A DNA stretch of 64,000 nt. Origin: Nematopogon swammerdamellus (Eukaryota; Arthropoda; Insecta; Lepidoptera; Adelidae). This document shows, piece by piece, positions 42,696 to 55,900 of this stretch. The number at the start of each line of letters is the position of its first letter. Within the stretch, counting starts at the first letter, position 1. The stretch covers positions 25,373,566-25,437,565 of the forward strand of contig OX336340.1 of NCBI GenBank assembly GCA_946902875.1, written 5' to 3'. The notes under the pieces are model-generated. The model was given only the letters and a program-made list of their open reading frames with translations, did no database searches and was not told the DNA's origin. A program made the position numbers and the translations under genes.

Positions 42696-43499
42696 AAACC
42701 AATATTTTCTATGTTTTATATTTTGTGATACTTTAGTGAGAGGTGATACAAGATCAATTTAAAAATATAACAATTGAAAAAATTCACTTCAATTTTCTAT
42801 GCATTATTTCGTAATAAGATGGAACAAATTTGTTCCTGTTGAAGCAATTATAGTACCTATGTTAACTTCTACACCGCTATTGGTCAACAAACGATCGCAA
42901 CCATCTCGTAAATAACATTATAACAGAACAATATTATTTACACTCTCACTAGCACATAACTTGTCTATACACGCCTAGCGGTGAGTGTTGAATACAATTT
43001 GAACTCAGCGAACAGCCAAGCTAACAATGCAAACTTAATAAACACGTCCCATTTCACTAGTGACCGCATCATATCCACTATACCTATACCTAATTAAAAA
43101 TATGAAAAAATGACTCACTATGCATCGTGTATACTTAACTCTTTATTTAAAACTACATAATAGTTATAGTTCGAGAATCGCTACCCCAGATTTAGCAAAA
43201 TGATTTTATACCGAATGATTTTATAACGAAAAGTTGTGGCATCATTTTAAAAGGAAGGCATACGGAAGAAATAAGCACAGAGGCAGGGTTGCCAGGTGTC
43301 GCGCTTTTACCGCGGACAGTCCTCTTTTTTGAAGTCTTGTCCGCGGAAATGTTTTAGACTTCAGCGGACAAAACAAAGGGGGGATAGATTTTTCGTAAAA
43401 GTTTTACCCTAAAAATCAAAGGGGGAAATGCCCGAAAAAAAGCCTTTCGTGAAAAATGCCCTCTTTTTTTTATCTGGACCATCTGGCAACCCTGCACAG

Positions 43500-43625
43500 A
43501 GGAGTGAGTGGTTGCTAAATGTAACTTCTATCAAAACATGTTTATCAGTTTGGAGAGACGACTTTGCGGTCCACCAATCACGCACCATTTGACTCCATGT
43601 CGTATGCAATGCCACGTCAACTCTC
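43500..43625. repeat. Fragment of the GGAGAGGAGT inverted-repeat family
   Basis: CCACCAATCACGCACCATTT and GACTCCATG match 51463-51500. The terminal repeats are lost or degraded. Confidence 0.5.
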
Positions 43626-43831
43626 TGCCTATTTCCTCTGTACGAAGGAATTTCCCCCGTTCAATGTATGACATAAAACTGTATGTATGCTGTTACTTAG
43701 TTTGTATTCACACGTACCAACGGTGGCCTTGGAAAAATCTAGTGCATACTCATTACATAGGACTGATCCATTTAATATGTCACGCAGGTATTTATTGATC
43801 GTACACAACGCGACTACACGTGACAAAGGGT

Positions 43832-43850
43832 GGGGGGGGGGGGGGGGGGG
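43832..43850 (+). repeat. Homopolymer G19
   Basis: An unbroken run of 19 G is present. Exact length is likely uncertain from sequencing. Confidence 0.9.
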
Positions 43851-44100
43851 AGTGATAAAGTGACGTCACGCAAAAACAAAAAGTCATTTGGAGTCCTCGC
43901 TTAATAACACTGGCAGAGGCACTGAATCTGTTCACGTGTGAATTTACAATACTGTGAAGTAGCTCATCATAAGATCATAATGTGGTCTAAAGTGCCATGA
44001 CGAAATGACCAGGGGGGATGTGGGGTGACAGCGTTTTGTACGCCCCCCTCCGGGGGGCGTCTCGGTGGTAAAAATTAACGACACCATAATGTAGTATGTA

Positions 44101-46281
44101 GACTATACGCTGGCAAAATCGTATAGACCGATCAGCCTGACCTCCTTTCTCCTTAAAACCCTGGAAAGGCTCTGCGACAGGGAAATCAGAGACATAACCA
44201 TAGTCAGAAATCCCCTTCACGCTAACCAGCATGCCTACACTCCAGGAAAATCAACAGAATCTGCACTTCACTGCGTGGTATCAAAGATAGAAAGTGCCAT
44301 AAGCAATAAAAACTCAACCCTAGGAACCTTCATTGACATAGAAGGTGCCTTTGACAGAACTACCTTCATCAGTATTAGAGCAGCCCTAGCTAGATTTGAA
44401 GTCGATCCAACAATTACAGACTGGATCGATAACATGCTCAAGCTTAGGGCCGTCCAATTTACCATTAACAACACAACGAGGGGGGTGGTAGCTAGGGGCT
44501 GCCCCCAAGGCGGCGTACTGTCGCCCCTACTCTGGAACTTAGTAGTTGATGATCTCATTAGGCAACTGAACGAGAAAGGCTACTACACGATAGGATACGC
44601 AGACGACCTGGCAATCCTAATAAATGGATTATTTGAGGGAACCCTGTGCAACATGACTCAGGGCGCCCTCAGGATCGTCGAAAAATGGTGTGAGGACTAT
44701 TCACTTAATGTTAACCCCAGCAAAACAGAGATGGTCCTTTTCACCAACAGAAGGAGACTGGGCGCTATGCAGCTTCCCAGACTCTTCAACACACAACTGA
44801 CTCTATCGCCAGAGGTAAAGTATCTAGGTGTAATCCTAGACTCCAAACTCAACTGGTCGAAACATCTGGAATACAAGATAAAGAAGGCAAGCATATCCTT
44901 CTGGCAATGCCAGAGGCTCATGGGGAAATCATGGGGTCTCCGGCCAAAGATTTCTCTCTGGTTATATACAGCAGTCATCAGACCTACGGTAACATATGGT
45001 GCAGTAGTCTGGTGGCCCAGGACAAAGCTGAGCACAGGAGTCGAGAAGCTACAGCGACTCCAAAGACTGGCGTGCGTGGCAACAACAGGATGCATGCGCA
45101 CAACACCGACTACAGCTATGGAGGTAATACTATCTTTAGTACCGCTAGACCTGTACGTACAACAGGAGGCTGCGTCTGCGGCGGTGAGACTCAGAACTCT
45201 GGGACTCTGGCACAATAACGCCACACTGCCACACACAAAGCTTCTTCAGAAGGTAACAGCGGAGATACCGCTACTGGCAGCCTGCTGTGACCGTATACCC
45301 AAACTGTACGTATTTGAGAGATCATACACCATCAACCTGGCCGGAGAGGCCAAAGACCAATCAGAGGAGCTACGCATATATACCGATGGCTCCAAGACGA
45401 AGACAGGTACAGGCGCTGCAGCGCACTCCCTGGACCTAAACATCAACAGGTACACTTACCTCGGACAACACAACTCAATATTCCAGGCAGAATGTGTCGG
45501 GATCATTGAAGCAGCTACAATAGTGGCCCAGCGCAACATGGAGGGACACAGCATCAAGATACTGTCGGACAGCGCCTCAGTACTAGCGGCGCTGAACGGC
45601 AGTATAATGAGCTCAGGACTAATCCGTCAATGTCACCTCGCGCTGGAGGCCATTGCTACAAGAAACAAGGTAACGCTACAGTGGATAAAGGGACACAGTG
45701 GATCCCGGGGGAACGATGCTGCTGATGAACTCGCGAAGAGGGGATCCAGCAGCAAACCTGAAGGACCCGAACCTCTAGTACCACTACCACACAACCAACT
45801 GAAAAGTTGGATACACAAACGTACGTATAAACTACACATAGACAGATGGGCAGCGGGCAGTGACTGCAGACAGGCAAGGGAGGCAATGGCGAAGCCGGAC
45901 CCCCATCTCGCCAAGACGCTGCTCCGTATCCATAGATCAAAACTACGCATAGTGATAGGTATTCTTACTGGTCACTGTACACTTAACAGACACCTCTATG
46001 TAATAGGAGTAACGGACAGTCCACTGTGCAGAGCATGCCTGCAGGCGGACGAGACACCCACCCACGTGCTACTGGAGTGCGAGGAGTTGGCAGACATAAG
46101 GGCGAAGGAGCTGGGAGGCCCTACTACACTTCAAGAGGCGTGCCAAGACCCAAGGAGAGTGTGCCGCCTCCTGGAAGAACTCGGCTGGTTGGAGTAAGGC
46201 CGTGGGACGCGCAAAAGGCCTGCACAGGAGCGGGCTTAGGCGCGGAAAACGAGTCCTAACAACAACAACAACAACAACAAC
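44101..46281 (+). mobile_element. 5'-truncated LINE with perfect 13-bp target-site duplication
   Basis: AATGTAGTATGTA occurs at 44088-44100 and again at 46282-46294. The insert ends in (AAC)n at 46258-46281, as expected from target-primed reverse transcription. The 5' part (endonuclease and N-terminal RT) is missing. Confidence 0.93.
44104..46197 (+). pseudogene. LINE ORF2: reverse transcriptase plus RNase H, uninterrupted
   Basis: The frame is open from the truncation point. It reads KSYRPISLTSFLLKTLERL upstream of the GTG at 44275 and continues for about 640 more codons to TAA. RT motifs include FIDIEGAFDRT, GCPQGGVLSPLLWN and the catalytic YADD. An RNase H domain follows at about residues 365-495 with YTDGSK, AECVGI, ILSDSASVLAALN and the GHSGSRGNDAADELAK loop. 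The C-terminus has a CRACLQADETPTHVLLEC zinc-binding-like motif. RT plus RNase H with a CCHC-type tail fits the I/LOA group better than R1 or jockey types. No stop or frameshift has accumulated, so the insertion is young, but it lacks endonuclease and cannot be autonomous. Confidence 0.9.
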
Positions 46282-46294
46282 AATGTAGTATGTA

Positions 46295-49239
46295 ATAATG
46301 AGACCACAATGTGCCATGTTATGGCTCTCTATATTTTATAAATGTGTCTGGTGCTTGACTGTCATTTAAATTTTAACAGTGGGATTGCGGTTCCCAAACT
46401 AATGGGTACTCCGTAATGTAAAAATAAAAAAAGAGACTTTCTACTCATGCACAATACTGAAATGATGATACTTTAGCGAAAGTTGTGCTTGAATCATATA
46501 AATGCATATGTATTATACAAAACAAGAGTTGTTAGGTAGGTAGGTACTATTAAAATCAATAAATTACGTTCTTTGTTATTGGTAGTTTTTCACAAATTTA
46601 TTAAATCATAGCTTGATATTTCAACACAGTGTCGATTGAAACATACAAGACTAATGAATTAACAATTTATACATAAATATGTGAGTTATCAGTAAAAGCT
46701 ACAATATTATTGCCATGCAATGTTTTGGGCACCATTTCCTATCTCACGATAAAGGTATTTATTAATTTACAACATGTCTTAGTGAAGGAAGATTAAACGC
46801 AAATGTAAGATTCAAATTGTGAAAAACTCATGAAAGAACATGAATACATATTTTTGCGGGTAAGCACATCTTTTATTACAGTAAGTTGAGGTAAATGGCG
46901 GAAGTAAGAATAATTTAAAACTTGAGTTCTAATAGAAAGTAAAGTAAGGCCCCTCGTCTGTACATCTGTACCTAACTTGTTAACAAATTATTTCGATGAT
47001 AAGGATTTGCTTATTGTGTTCATGCATCGATGTAATAGTATACTATTGTTGATTGGAGAAAATCATGTATAGTGATGTCTTTATGCTCCTCTGTATTTTA
47101 TCATGTACTGTTTTTCTTTAAATTGTGTGCAATAAAGTGTTTCTATCGCTTATATACTATTTGTCTTTGGAAAGGTGATCCTGCATCCGAAACAGAATAA
47201 ATTTTGTTTTACAACTTTGCTGAAAACTAGGTCCAAAATGATTATATTCTTTGCCATTTTAATTCATTCAAATTGTTTTACTGATTATTCATCAAACAAG
47301 GTCTTCTAGTTGCAGAAACAGAATCATACACCCCCTGCAAAAGCACGGTCGGCCCTGCACTAAAGAATTCAACCTATATTACGTATGTACAGTCAGCTCT
47401 AAATGAGCAGTTATGCATGTATACATACGCCACGAGCATGCTCGCTTGCTGCCAACATGATGATTTTGCCACGAGTTGTCATGTAACTGCACTTTTAGAG
47501 ATGACTGCGACGACTCTGTGACTAAAGTTGCACTTATTATGTGACTTAAAACGTACTTATCTTTCAACATATCCACACCAGTCGGAGCCCAGTGTACTAA
47601 CATACATATATTCATATATCTCTCTTAATCAATTTAATCCTCAATTTTAAGGTACAGACTGTCGAAATAAACACGCTTACATTGAATTCACCTGTAAAGT
47701 GCCCTTTTCCGCTTCAGTAATATCAGTGCATACACACAAACAATCCGCTAGGGATACACTTTGGGCTTTTGGGGTCTTCAGAGAGTTGTGTGCGACAGGG
47801 ATGATAGTGCGTACAATGGCATATCCATTTTGCACCAAGTAAATAATGACTCCTGTTTCTGCATCCTTAGTATTGATACAATGAAAATGTCAACAAGCTT
47901 AGCTTTTAACAGGAGCGGGGAGGCTGAGGTAAGGGCATCGGAAGTGGGTGGGGGTGCATAGGACGCGAGGCTAACCAATAAAAATGTGTTAAGTACTCGC
48001 AATAAATTATTAATAATTATAAATAAATTAGCAAAACATAACAAATTATCACAATTTACTCACAAACAGGACACGGGGATGACTCAAGTGCCCCGGTGAA
48101 GCGATCCAACGTTTTCAAGCGTTCCCTAATTGCATCCAACAAACGGTGCATTACAAAGCACTATCGTGCACTATCTTGCACTGCACTTATAAACTTCAGT
48201 CGACTATAGCTAGGCTATGAATGATCTAGGAATGTATAAAAGTGTCATAGCTACACACTTGCACGCCTACTCTGCCCATGCATTTATCTGTTCATTCATT
48301 GGCTGCTCGACCTTTCGGTTTTAATGACTCTTGCACGCGTAAAGGCCACTACTGATATTGTAGCTGACTTTCTATAAATGAAAACAGCATCCATCAAACA
48401 TGACGAGTTATAATTTAAAAGTGGTAAAATTCTGAGAAATTTAATGTTTTCACTTAAAAAATTTTAGACCGAGACTTTGAACCGTACCAAGGGGAGAATT
48501 ATCCTTATTTCACAAACTAATAAGAACTTGGTCAATTGTACCAATTAATTTCTCAGCAAAGGACAAAACGACCAAGGACGTTTTGTTAGAGTGCAGTTAC
48601 GCCGTATGTAGCGTTTATGGTGGACATACACTGGCTGGGAGAACTCGAGATAATGGGGTTTTGCACGGCGGTCAAGGACTAAGAGGCGCTATTTTTAGGC
48701 AAATGGATATGTGTCATCCCTGCAAACAACACATAACAATTATATAATTGTTTACAATAAGATTAGCTACAAAAAAATGTCCCACGTCGAGCTGCCAAAG
48801 AATGAGCGGACAACATTGGATCGTACAAGACTATTGACTATATTGAAATCACTATGTTGTACATAAATGGATTCTTCTAATTGGATATGTAAGTGAATGA
48901 TATCAAAGAATGTGCTTTATAAACTAGCTTTACCTAATGTGATGTTCTTATATTACGGGCTTCAATTAATTATGTCAGATAATGCCACGGTGAGAGTATC
49001 ATGGAGATGCAGCGACTTTCTAGAAATATTGCTTTCGTGTAGGTACTGCCTATACTCTGTGTACTGCGAGTCAAACTTGCTAGCGTATCACGTGAACGCT
49101 TGTTTCGCGAGGAGTGGTGTTATTGGCTGTGTCCGATAAACTCCCAGGAGTCGGGAGATCCCAGCCGCAGCCACTGTGCCAGTGTCATAATTTAAAAGCC
49201 TCTTTATGTTGAGTGTCATATTATGAAAAACCTTATTTA
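46295..49239. other. AT-rich intergenic region, no gene seen
   Basis: I find no exon with coding bias and no bounded element. AATAAA-like words near 47130 could be remnants of a 3' end. A short LINE/SINE-tail-like word lies at 49110-49190 (CGCGAGGAGTGGTGTTATTGG, shared in part with 32005-32090). Confidence 0.4.
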
Positions 49240-49410
49240 TTTATGAAAACTGAATGTTGGCTACATCACCTACAACATCCGCGATAACACCTTGGTGAAC
49301 TAGGCACCATGTCAGTGCTTCTTTTTGGTCGTGCTGGCCACACTGAACTGGACGGAAAACGCGAACTATTTACATAGCCGTTTGAACCTACCTTTTTATT
49401 CAGTGTTATA
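49240..49410 (-). repeat. SINE tail fragment, reverse
   Basis: GGCTACATCACCTACAACAT, CGTGCTGGCCACACTGAACT and ACTATTTACATAGCCGTTT are degraded main-family body blocks. Confidence 0.7.
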
Positions 49411-49744
49411 GTAGCACACGTTGGCATAGTACTTATGAAACTACCAAACATGGCAAACCAGTTTACTTACCTACAGTTTACTGTGTTATGTACATATGTA
49501 AGTAAAGGTTCCTGGCTCCTTTAGCTCCTTTCGGCATACTTCGGCTCGAAGGAAAGTGTGGTATGAGTGATGTTTTGGAGGTTTAAAAAAAATTACCAGG
49601 GTTAATTTCTCTATATTAACCCTAAACTAATGTGGAGGCGGTGCATATCGTTTTTGTTACGTTTCGTTTCGAGCCGAGTGTTTACAAAAGGAGCCAAAGG
49701 AGCCAGGAAGGAGCCAGGAAGTCTTTCAGGTGTCAAGCCCACAA

Positions 49745-49865
49745 GAACCTATCAGATAGTAAGCAGAGTAATCGGTGTTGCGCCGTAGGAACTCTGGCAC
49801 AACACCGACCACCACGTTTCGCAAAGTATTGAGACACGATGGCTATCAAGCAGCAAGTAAGGCAC
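49745..49865 (-). repeat. R1 dispersed repeat fragment
   Basis: GTAAGCAGAGTAATCGGTGT and GGCACAACACCGACCACCAC are R1 blocks. Confidence 0.65.
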
Positions 49866-50084
49866 GATGACTTCCCTACTAACTGCGCATACCAGTTCAT
49901 CTACTTTTTGGCACATTCAGCTTCTCTCACTTTGACATTATCCAATTGGCTACTCTAAGTTTCTTTTTAAGATTTGTATTTATTTACACAACTGTACAGG
50001 AATGTCCTGTGACCGTTACTTTTTATTATAAAATGCATGTTCATTAAAAACCTACACTTTTCAATAATTAAATACTGGCATCTT

Positions 50085-50255
50085 GTGGCAGGAGGCTAAA
50101 TTTCTTCTTTAGATAAATGCAAAGCCGAAAATAAAGAGAAAAAAATATGTCCCGACCAGGATACGAACCTGGAACTCTGGGCATGAGCCGCCAACGTGTT
50201 ACCATTTTCGCCAGCAGGTCGATGACGTATTCTCTCCAAATTTCGAACGGTTGCA
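50085..50255 (-). repeat. Third tRNA-like SINE family, reverse
   Basis: On the minus strand CCAGGTTCGTATCCTGGTCG is B-box-like, with CTCATGCCC upstream and TTTATTTTCGGCTTTGCAT downstream. A related copy flanks the SINE at 50489-50758. Confidence 0.55.
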
Positions 50256-50449
50256 TCTACTACAGTGTCTCGCAAGCTCCTGCGTTCAGTGAACTTGCAA
50301 GATTTAATATTGAATCTTATGCTGTCTTCTGTTGTCTAAATCTTAAGTCATATTTGGCATTGGACACTAGAAGATGACTTGAGATTTTAATATTTAGTAT
50401 TTTTATATGTTAGTACTAAGCATGTACGTACACCCACTTTATGTTTCTT

Positions 50450-50825
50450 CATTATAAGATGCGAAATCGAAAATAAATCCTGGTCGGGACATTTTTTTTT
50501 ATGGAAACTGACACGGTTGGCTACATCACCTACAACGGGTGAACTAGGGGCCATGTCAGTGCTTCCCTTCTTTTTCATGTCGGCTACACAGAACTGGACG
50601 GAAAACACGAACTATTTACATAGCAGTTTCGATCGACGTTTCATTCAGTGCGGTGGTACCAACCCGGGCGGGATAAACCCTACCACCTAGTAAGGTAAGA
50701 AGGGAAGGGACCTACAGTTTTACGTGGAATCCGAACCACGGTCAGCCTCCAACGGTCGAGTGGACATATTTCTTATCTTTATTTTCGGCTTCACATCTCC
50801 TAATGAAGAAATCTGAAGTGACGTG
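50450..50825 (+). repeat. Third-family SINE interrupted by a main-family SINE
   Basis: AATCCTGGTCGGGACAT lies left of the inserted SINE, and GGACATATTTCTTATCTTTA with TTTCGGCTTCACAT lies right. The repeated GGACAT is the likely target duplication. Confidence 0.6.
50489..50758 (-). repeat. Main-family SINE, nested, head cut inside the 5S-like block
   Basis: The A-tail, body, GGTTCGGATTCCACG and CCGTTGGAGGCTGACCG are present. The copy stops at CTCGACCGTTGG, so the A-box half of the head is missing. Confidence 0.8.
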
Positions 50826-51380
50826 CATGCTTAGTACTAATATATAAAAATATAAAACTGAATACTAAATTATTAGATAAGTAGTTAAACATTTTGTTTA
50901 ATTTGCTAAACTCAATGTTCGCATATTATGATCCTAGAGTGGACTGCTGTACATGCAATCTTTGTGTACATCCTCCTATTACGTATGTTTACCTATATTT
51001 TATATGGAAATGAACTAATTAAGTACTGAAAATTCGTCAACACTGCATACTAATAGTAAATTCTTGTCTGTCCCGTTCTAAGTGTAATATTGATCAAACC
51101 ATGGCTCTAAACCTGCCCAACTTCATGCATTCAAAGTCTTGACCCAAAAACTTACAAGAAAGATCATATTTCGTTGTCAATATTTTGTCTAATTCATGTA
51201 ATTAAACTTTTAAGTCACCTCGTTAATAAGTCATGCTGGAACTTAATCACTAACACATACAAACAATAAATACTGAACTAAGCTTAAAAATATGGAATCC
51301 TGACTAGAATATTGACTAGAATCCCGACTCTTCAGTCTGGTGGTGTGTGTGCAACGTAACATGACACACACGTGCACAGT

Positions 51381-51608
51381 CTCAACCACGGAGAAGATAG
51401 ATGGAGAGGAGTTGTCGCTAGCTCTAATTACACATGCACGGCATGCATGGTACGGCTCGGTAGCCACCAATCACACACCATTTACCTCCACATGCACTGG
51501 GTTACGACACTCCGTGGACACAACTGCCACTGCTATTACTTACGCTCCCAGTTGGCGATGTACCCAGTTTGCACAGAATCCTCTCTCCATATCTTCTCAG
51601 TGGGTTGG
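51381..51608. mobile_element. Inverted-repeat MITE, GGAGAGGAGT family
   Basis: The left CCACGGAGAAGATAGATGGA and the right (minus) CCCACTGAGAAGATATGGAG are imperfect terminal repeats. The interior has CCACCAATCACACACCATTT. Confidence 0.6.
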
Positions 51609-52286
51609 ACTAGTAGGGGATACTGCGACGGCAGTTCACTCAAATGGGTGTAGGTACCATTTAAACTTAAATTCGATATTGAGATGTGCTGTGTGTGACA
51701 CAAACCAAGTAAATATTTATGCGTGCATAAACAATACTTCACTCACTCAAATTGTAATCTCAGCAAGTCAAAATTTAGTTTCAATACCTAATTTTGTGTA
51801 CCAAACTGCTAAGTGTTTTATTAGAAAAGTTGGCAATTCGAGTCATCAGTACAAAAAAATTTAACAAACAGCTTGACATAAGAATGTTTTGGCTAAAACA
51901 ATCTTGACGTGACGACTGCGAAAAATGAGAAATATGTTCCTATTAAGGAACGCAGTACTTACTGTACATTTATGTTCAACTTACAATATTATGAACAAAA
52001 TTTGAGACACTGATTTCATTAATGAGGATGGTAGGCAATTATTATTATTGGGAAGATAAAAGATTAGAGTTCCCCTTTAGTTCCATGTCCGTATTCATAA
52101 AGATACTTACATATAACATAATATATGCAGGTAGGTAACAAATTAATTATATTAGACAGACAGGAATTTGATAGTTAAAATATTAATTGTACTGATGCAG
52201 CACACATAATCTTAATTTAAAGCTGATTGATGGTACAACATGGCCAAAACAGACAAAAAAACATACAGACTTCTGCAATTAGCTCC

Positions 52287-52534
52287 GTCAATCGTGACCG
52301 TGGAGAAAGTAGGTAGAGAGGAGTTTCTACTAGATTTAATTTCTAGTAAAACATATGTCGCCAGCGAGGGTTGGCACAAGTCCGTAGTCTACCAATCATG
52401 CAATATTTAACATACTCTGGTCTGGCGAACCCCACGCCCACTTGGATGATGTATGCCCCCAGTTGGTGGCGACGTGCGTGTGCAGTCTGATTAGCCAATT
52501 CCTCTCCACCCATCTTCCCCGTGATCGTGACATT
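52287..52534. mobile_element. Inverted-repeat MITE, same family
   Basis: The left AATCGTGACCGTGGAGAAAG and the right (minus) GTCACGATCACGGGGAAGAT, each followed by a GGTAGAGAGG-like or GGTGGAGAGG word, form the ends. Confidence 0.7.
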
Positions 52535-52632
52535 AATGAATAGGTGCAAATTTATTAGCAGAAAGATTAGTTAGGAAGAATCAAATTTGGAAATAGGAAA
52601 ATAGTCATGAGCTGGCCAAAATTGTTTCACAT

Positions 52633-52638
52633 TTTATT
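52633..52638 (-). terminator. Candidate polyadenylation signal for the Di-Ras gene
   Basis: AATAAA on the minus strand lies 140 nt after the Di-Ras stop codon, followed by a G/T-rich stretch. Confidence 0.45.
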
Positions 52639-52777
52639 CTGCAATGAGTGTGCAAGGAGTTCTCTATGCTCCAATTTTGATTAGAGCAATCAGCAGTTTA
52701 CGCATCCAAGTGTTGTTGTTGTCTCATAATTTGGGAAGTTGTGATTGCAGAATGAAATAACCCAGAGAGGCGGGGAG

Positions 52778-52909
52778 CTACATCAAGAGGCATTTTTCGC
52801 GGCCGCCCACTGATGATTCTCCCTCTTTCACCACTTTATCCTTTTTCTTTTTCCCTTTACCGTCCACTTGCAAGGACACGTTTCGGTTTTTCTCCATGTT
52901 AAGCAGTTC
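52778..52909 (-). CDS. Diras: Di-Ras exon 4 (polybasic tail and CAAX)
   Basis: ACTTCACAG precedes 52909. The exon reads [18 protein letters not shown] and then a Lys-rich tail, with TAG after CLLM. Confidence 0.9.
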   Translation of the reverse strand, partial: ELLNMEKNRNVSLQVDGKGKKKKDKVVKEGESSVGGREKCLLM

Positions 52910-55900
52910 CTGTGAAGTAAGGCACACTTTGTAAATAGTGTAAATTAATAAAAATAATGTAAACAGGCGGCATATAAAAAACATGGAGGTGAAAAAACGT
53001 TCCGCACCCAGCGTGCGGGTCATAGCTTGATGGTAAAGTTTACAGCTGGACATTATAATTTTTTTTTATTACCCGGATCCTTTCCGATTCTTGACGATCA
53101 TTCCCAAAGGAAGCAAGCTCCGATCCTTAATCGACGCTTGCTTCCGTTGGGCCTGTGCGGGCCCCGATGCCCGGTGTCGAAAATATTAGTTTAGTGCTAT
53201 TTCAGTGAATATTTGTTATTAGTACGAGAGAGCACTTTAGATAGATGATTAAAAAACCTTTCCATTGACATAAAACACACCTACAAACAATTCCGCACTC
53301 AAACAGAAATAAATGTGTTGTCATTTTTTACTGCAGGTCCCTTGTTTTTCTTGTTTCTGGATTGGATTCAAGTCCCCACATACTTATATTTGCTGGCCTT
53401 TCTCCACCTAAACATTGATATATGATTTGTATAAGGTAATTGTCAATTTAAGTTATAATAGTTAAGTTAATTTAAGTTTTTCCTGGAGTTATAAAAACTT
53501 ATGTCAATCCTCACTCATTTCACATTGTTTTATGACGCGCCTACGTTATGAAAATGGGGAGTAAACTCAGAAAAAACGTCATCGTCACGCTCATCATCAC
53601 CGCATAAAAATTATTTGTAGGTAGGTATTGTGCGGTGATGCCTTTGAGGGGGGAGACGGGTCTAGGGGGAGGGGGAGAGAGGGGCCATAGAGTATAACTT
53701 GTGATAAATTACATAATGTACATAATTACACGCACCGATTTATTTTTAATTCTAAGTTACACCAGGCCTCACTAAGTTAAGGCCTAAGTTATACCTATGT
53801 ACTTGCGCGCGCTAACTACCTACCGCCTGGTGGACCGCCGGCGGTCTAATTCAGTAGAAATTCGTCAGCCGCGCGAAGCATACCTACACGCTCGCCCACG
53901 CAACTGCGCGCAGCTGCAAAGCAATAATCACTTTACACTCGATCGTTTAGGTACATTTTCGCACGCAGCGATTGGCGACGTAAAACAGTAGGCTATTAAA
54001 GCCGAAGGTATGGAACTTGTTCTATGGGGTGATTTATCTGTAACGAAGTAACTATTAAGTAATCTGTGGTTATACCTGAAACAGTTGGGTGACGTTGTGA
54101 TTGGTTTTGGCGGATGTCTCCATGAAGGAGACGCCCCACGCGGTGGCCTCCGCCTGGCCCTCCGCGGCGGACACCTCGCGTATCTCCGCACTCTCGTCGC
54201 ACTTGTTGCCCGCGAGCATCACCGGGATACTCTGCACGTCCGCCCCCTTTATCTCCTTTATTGTTTGCCAGATTGGTTTTAGCTCCTCCAGTGACTGTCT
54301 ACTGCTCACCGAGTAAACCAGGATGAACGCGTGCCCCTGCAATCATGGTCATTCAAGATGTATACGTACCTATTATGATCATCATCAGCAGCAGCCAGTA
54401 TCGGTTTAACTGCTGGATTTAGGCCTCTTCTCTTGTATGTATGCCTTTAAAAAAATTGTTTTTTATAAAATTTGAAATAGTTTTCTGTAAAATAATGTTA
54501 CTGAAGGAAAGGCAGTTTAATTTTCACAGCAAAATAAGAACACAGTATCATACAAGCCAAGAGAAAATGGAGAACCTCGTTGTGTTGAAGAGCCTTCAAC
54601 ACAACGAGGCGTAAGGAATGTGTAGCAGTGAAGAAGTTGCATTTAAGAGGACATAATGTGACGGTGCACCTAGCCGGCCGACATGGCAGCCCCTGTAAAT
54701 ATCCGAATGCCCGTGGGCGCCGTCGGACTACACCTCTGCGTTAGTCTGGCGCGCGCCGTTTGTCGTGCTTCCCATAAAAATTTTTTTTTTTTGGTAAATC
54801 GTACATTCACAATATGCAATACAGCAGAGCCTCGATAATCCGTACTCAAGCTAATCCGAACGCCTCTATAATCGGAACAGCGCCAAGTGAGCCCCTCTCG
54901 CTGACAAATCTTTTATTTATTGACGATTCTCCTACTCCAAATTTCAAGAAAATACCCCACTCGCAAGCCATATCAGCACTTAACACTTGCTTGGACTGGG
55001 CCAAGATCCGATTGCCAAGTCAAGGTGTTTTTTTATAGAAATGAAGATGTTAAATATAAGAGGAGTAACTAAATATTGATTATTATTAACCCTTCAGCTC
55101 TCACGATTTTAATAAACTTACGTACCGTTGACTCCCAGCCCTTTTCGCCGCGCGCAAAAACCCAAAATTTTGGCGCGCGCGCTCCCGCACAAATTCGAAT
55201 ATCCCGCCTCAATCGATCGATTCATCACTGATCTGTATTCAGTCTTCTTTGTACTGAAATTGCGCGTTCAGTCATACCAAACACTTCAGGATTCACTTAT
55301 TTAGAAGCACAGACCGATTTTTTGAACCCCAGGCAAAACAAAACACGCTCGACATTTTTTTTTGGTTTTTTCTGACCAAAACTGTATAATTTCCATAGAC
55401 GAGTCATACCTCTAAATAAAGCTAATAAGACGTACTCTCGAATACGGGTACACAAAATACGGTACAAGATCTGTGTATTCCAGTGTCTGTGGAAATGTCA
55501 GTCGTCATGGGAGCCTTTTTTTTTTACATTTTCAAAAAATATTTTCTGTGTGAAGGTGATGTGTTGCCCAGTCATGTTTGATAATAGTTATTAGTAAATT
55601 TAACCAAGAATGTATACCAGTAATCAGTTCTTTGATAGGAAATTGGTAGAATTAGTTATGAATTAAATAGAGAGCCGCGCCGCGCCGAGACCCGGCCGGG
55701 TCTTCTGGGAGTTATCAGATTGGCGCGTCATAAGACCCGGCCGGGTCTTCTGGGAGCCAAAGGGGTAGAAAATGTAGTTTATGGCAACATTGTTGAATTC
55801 GGGTTTCAATGATATGAAAAGACTTGGCTCTGAATGGGATCTTACAACTTTTTACGGTGGAAAGATTACGTGCGAGACTTGGCATCTTTTTATATTATAT

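Noticed and set aside
42131..42702. ORFs of 107-128 codons on both strands
   Set aside because: They are periodic Cys/His-rich peptides created by the 43-bp minisatellite, open on both strands at once.
51340..51864. 174-codon plus-strand ORF
   Set aside because: Half of it overlaps an inverted-repeat MITE, with no codon bias and no recognisable domain.
54322..54342. ATG at 54342 as the start of a separate GTPase gene
   Set aside because: The ATG lies in the intron next to the AG acceptor. The frame continues exon 2 of Di-Ras in phase.
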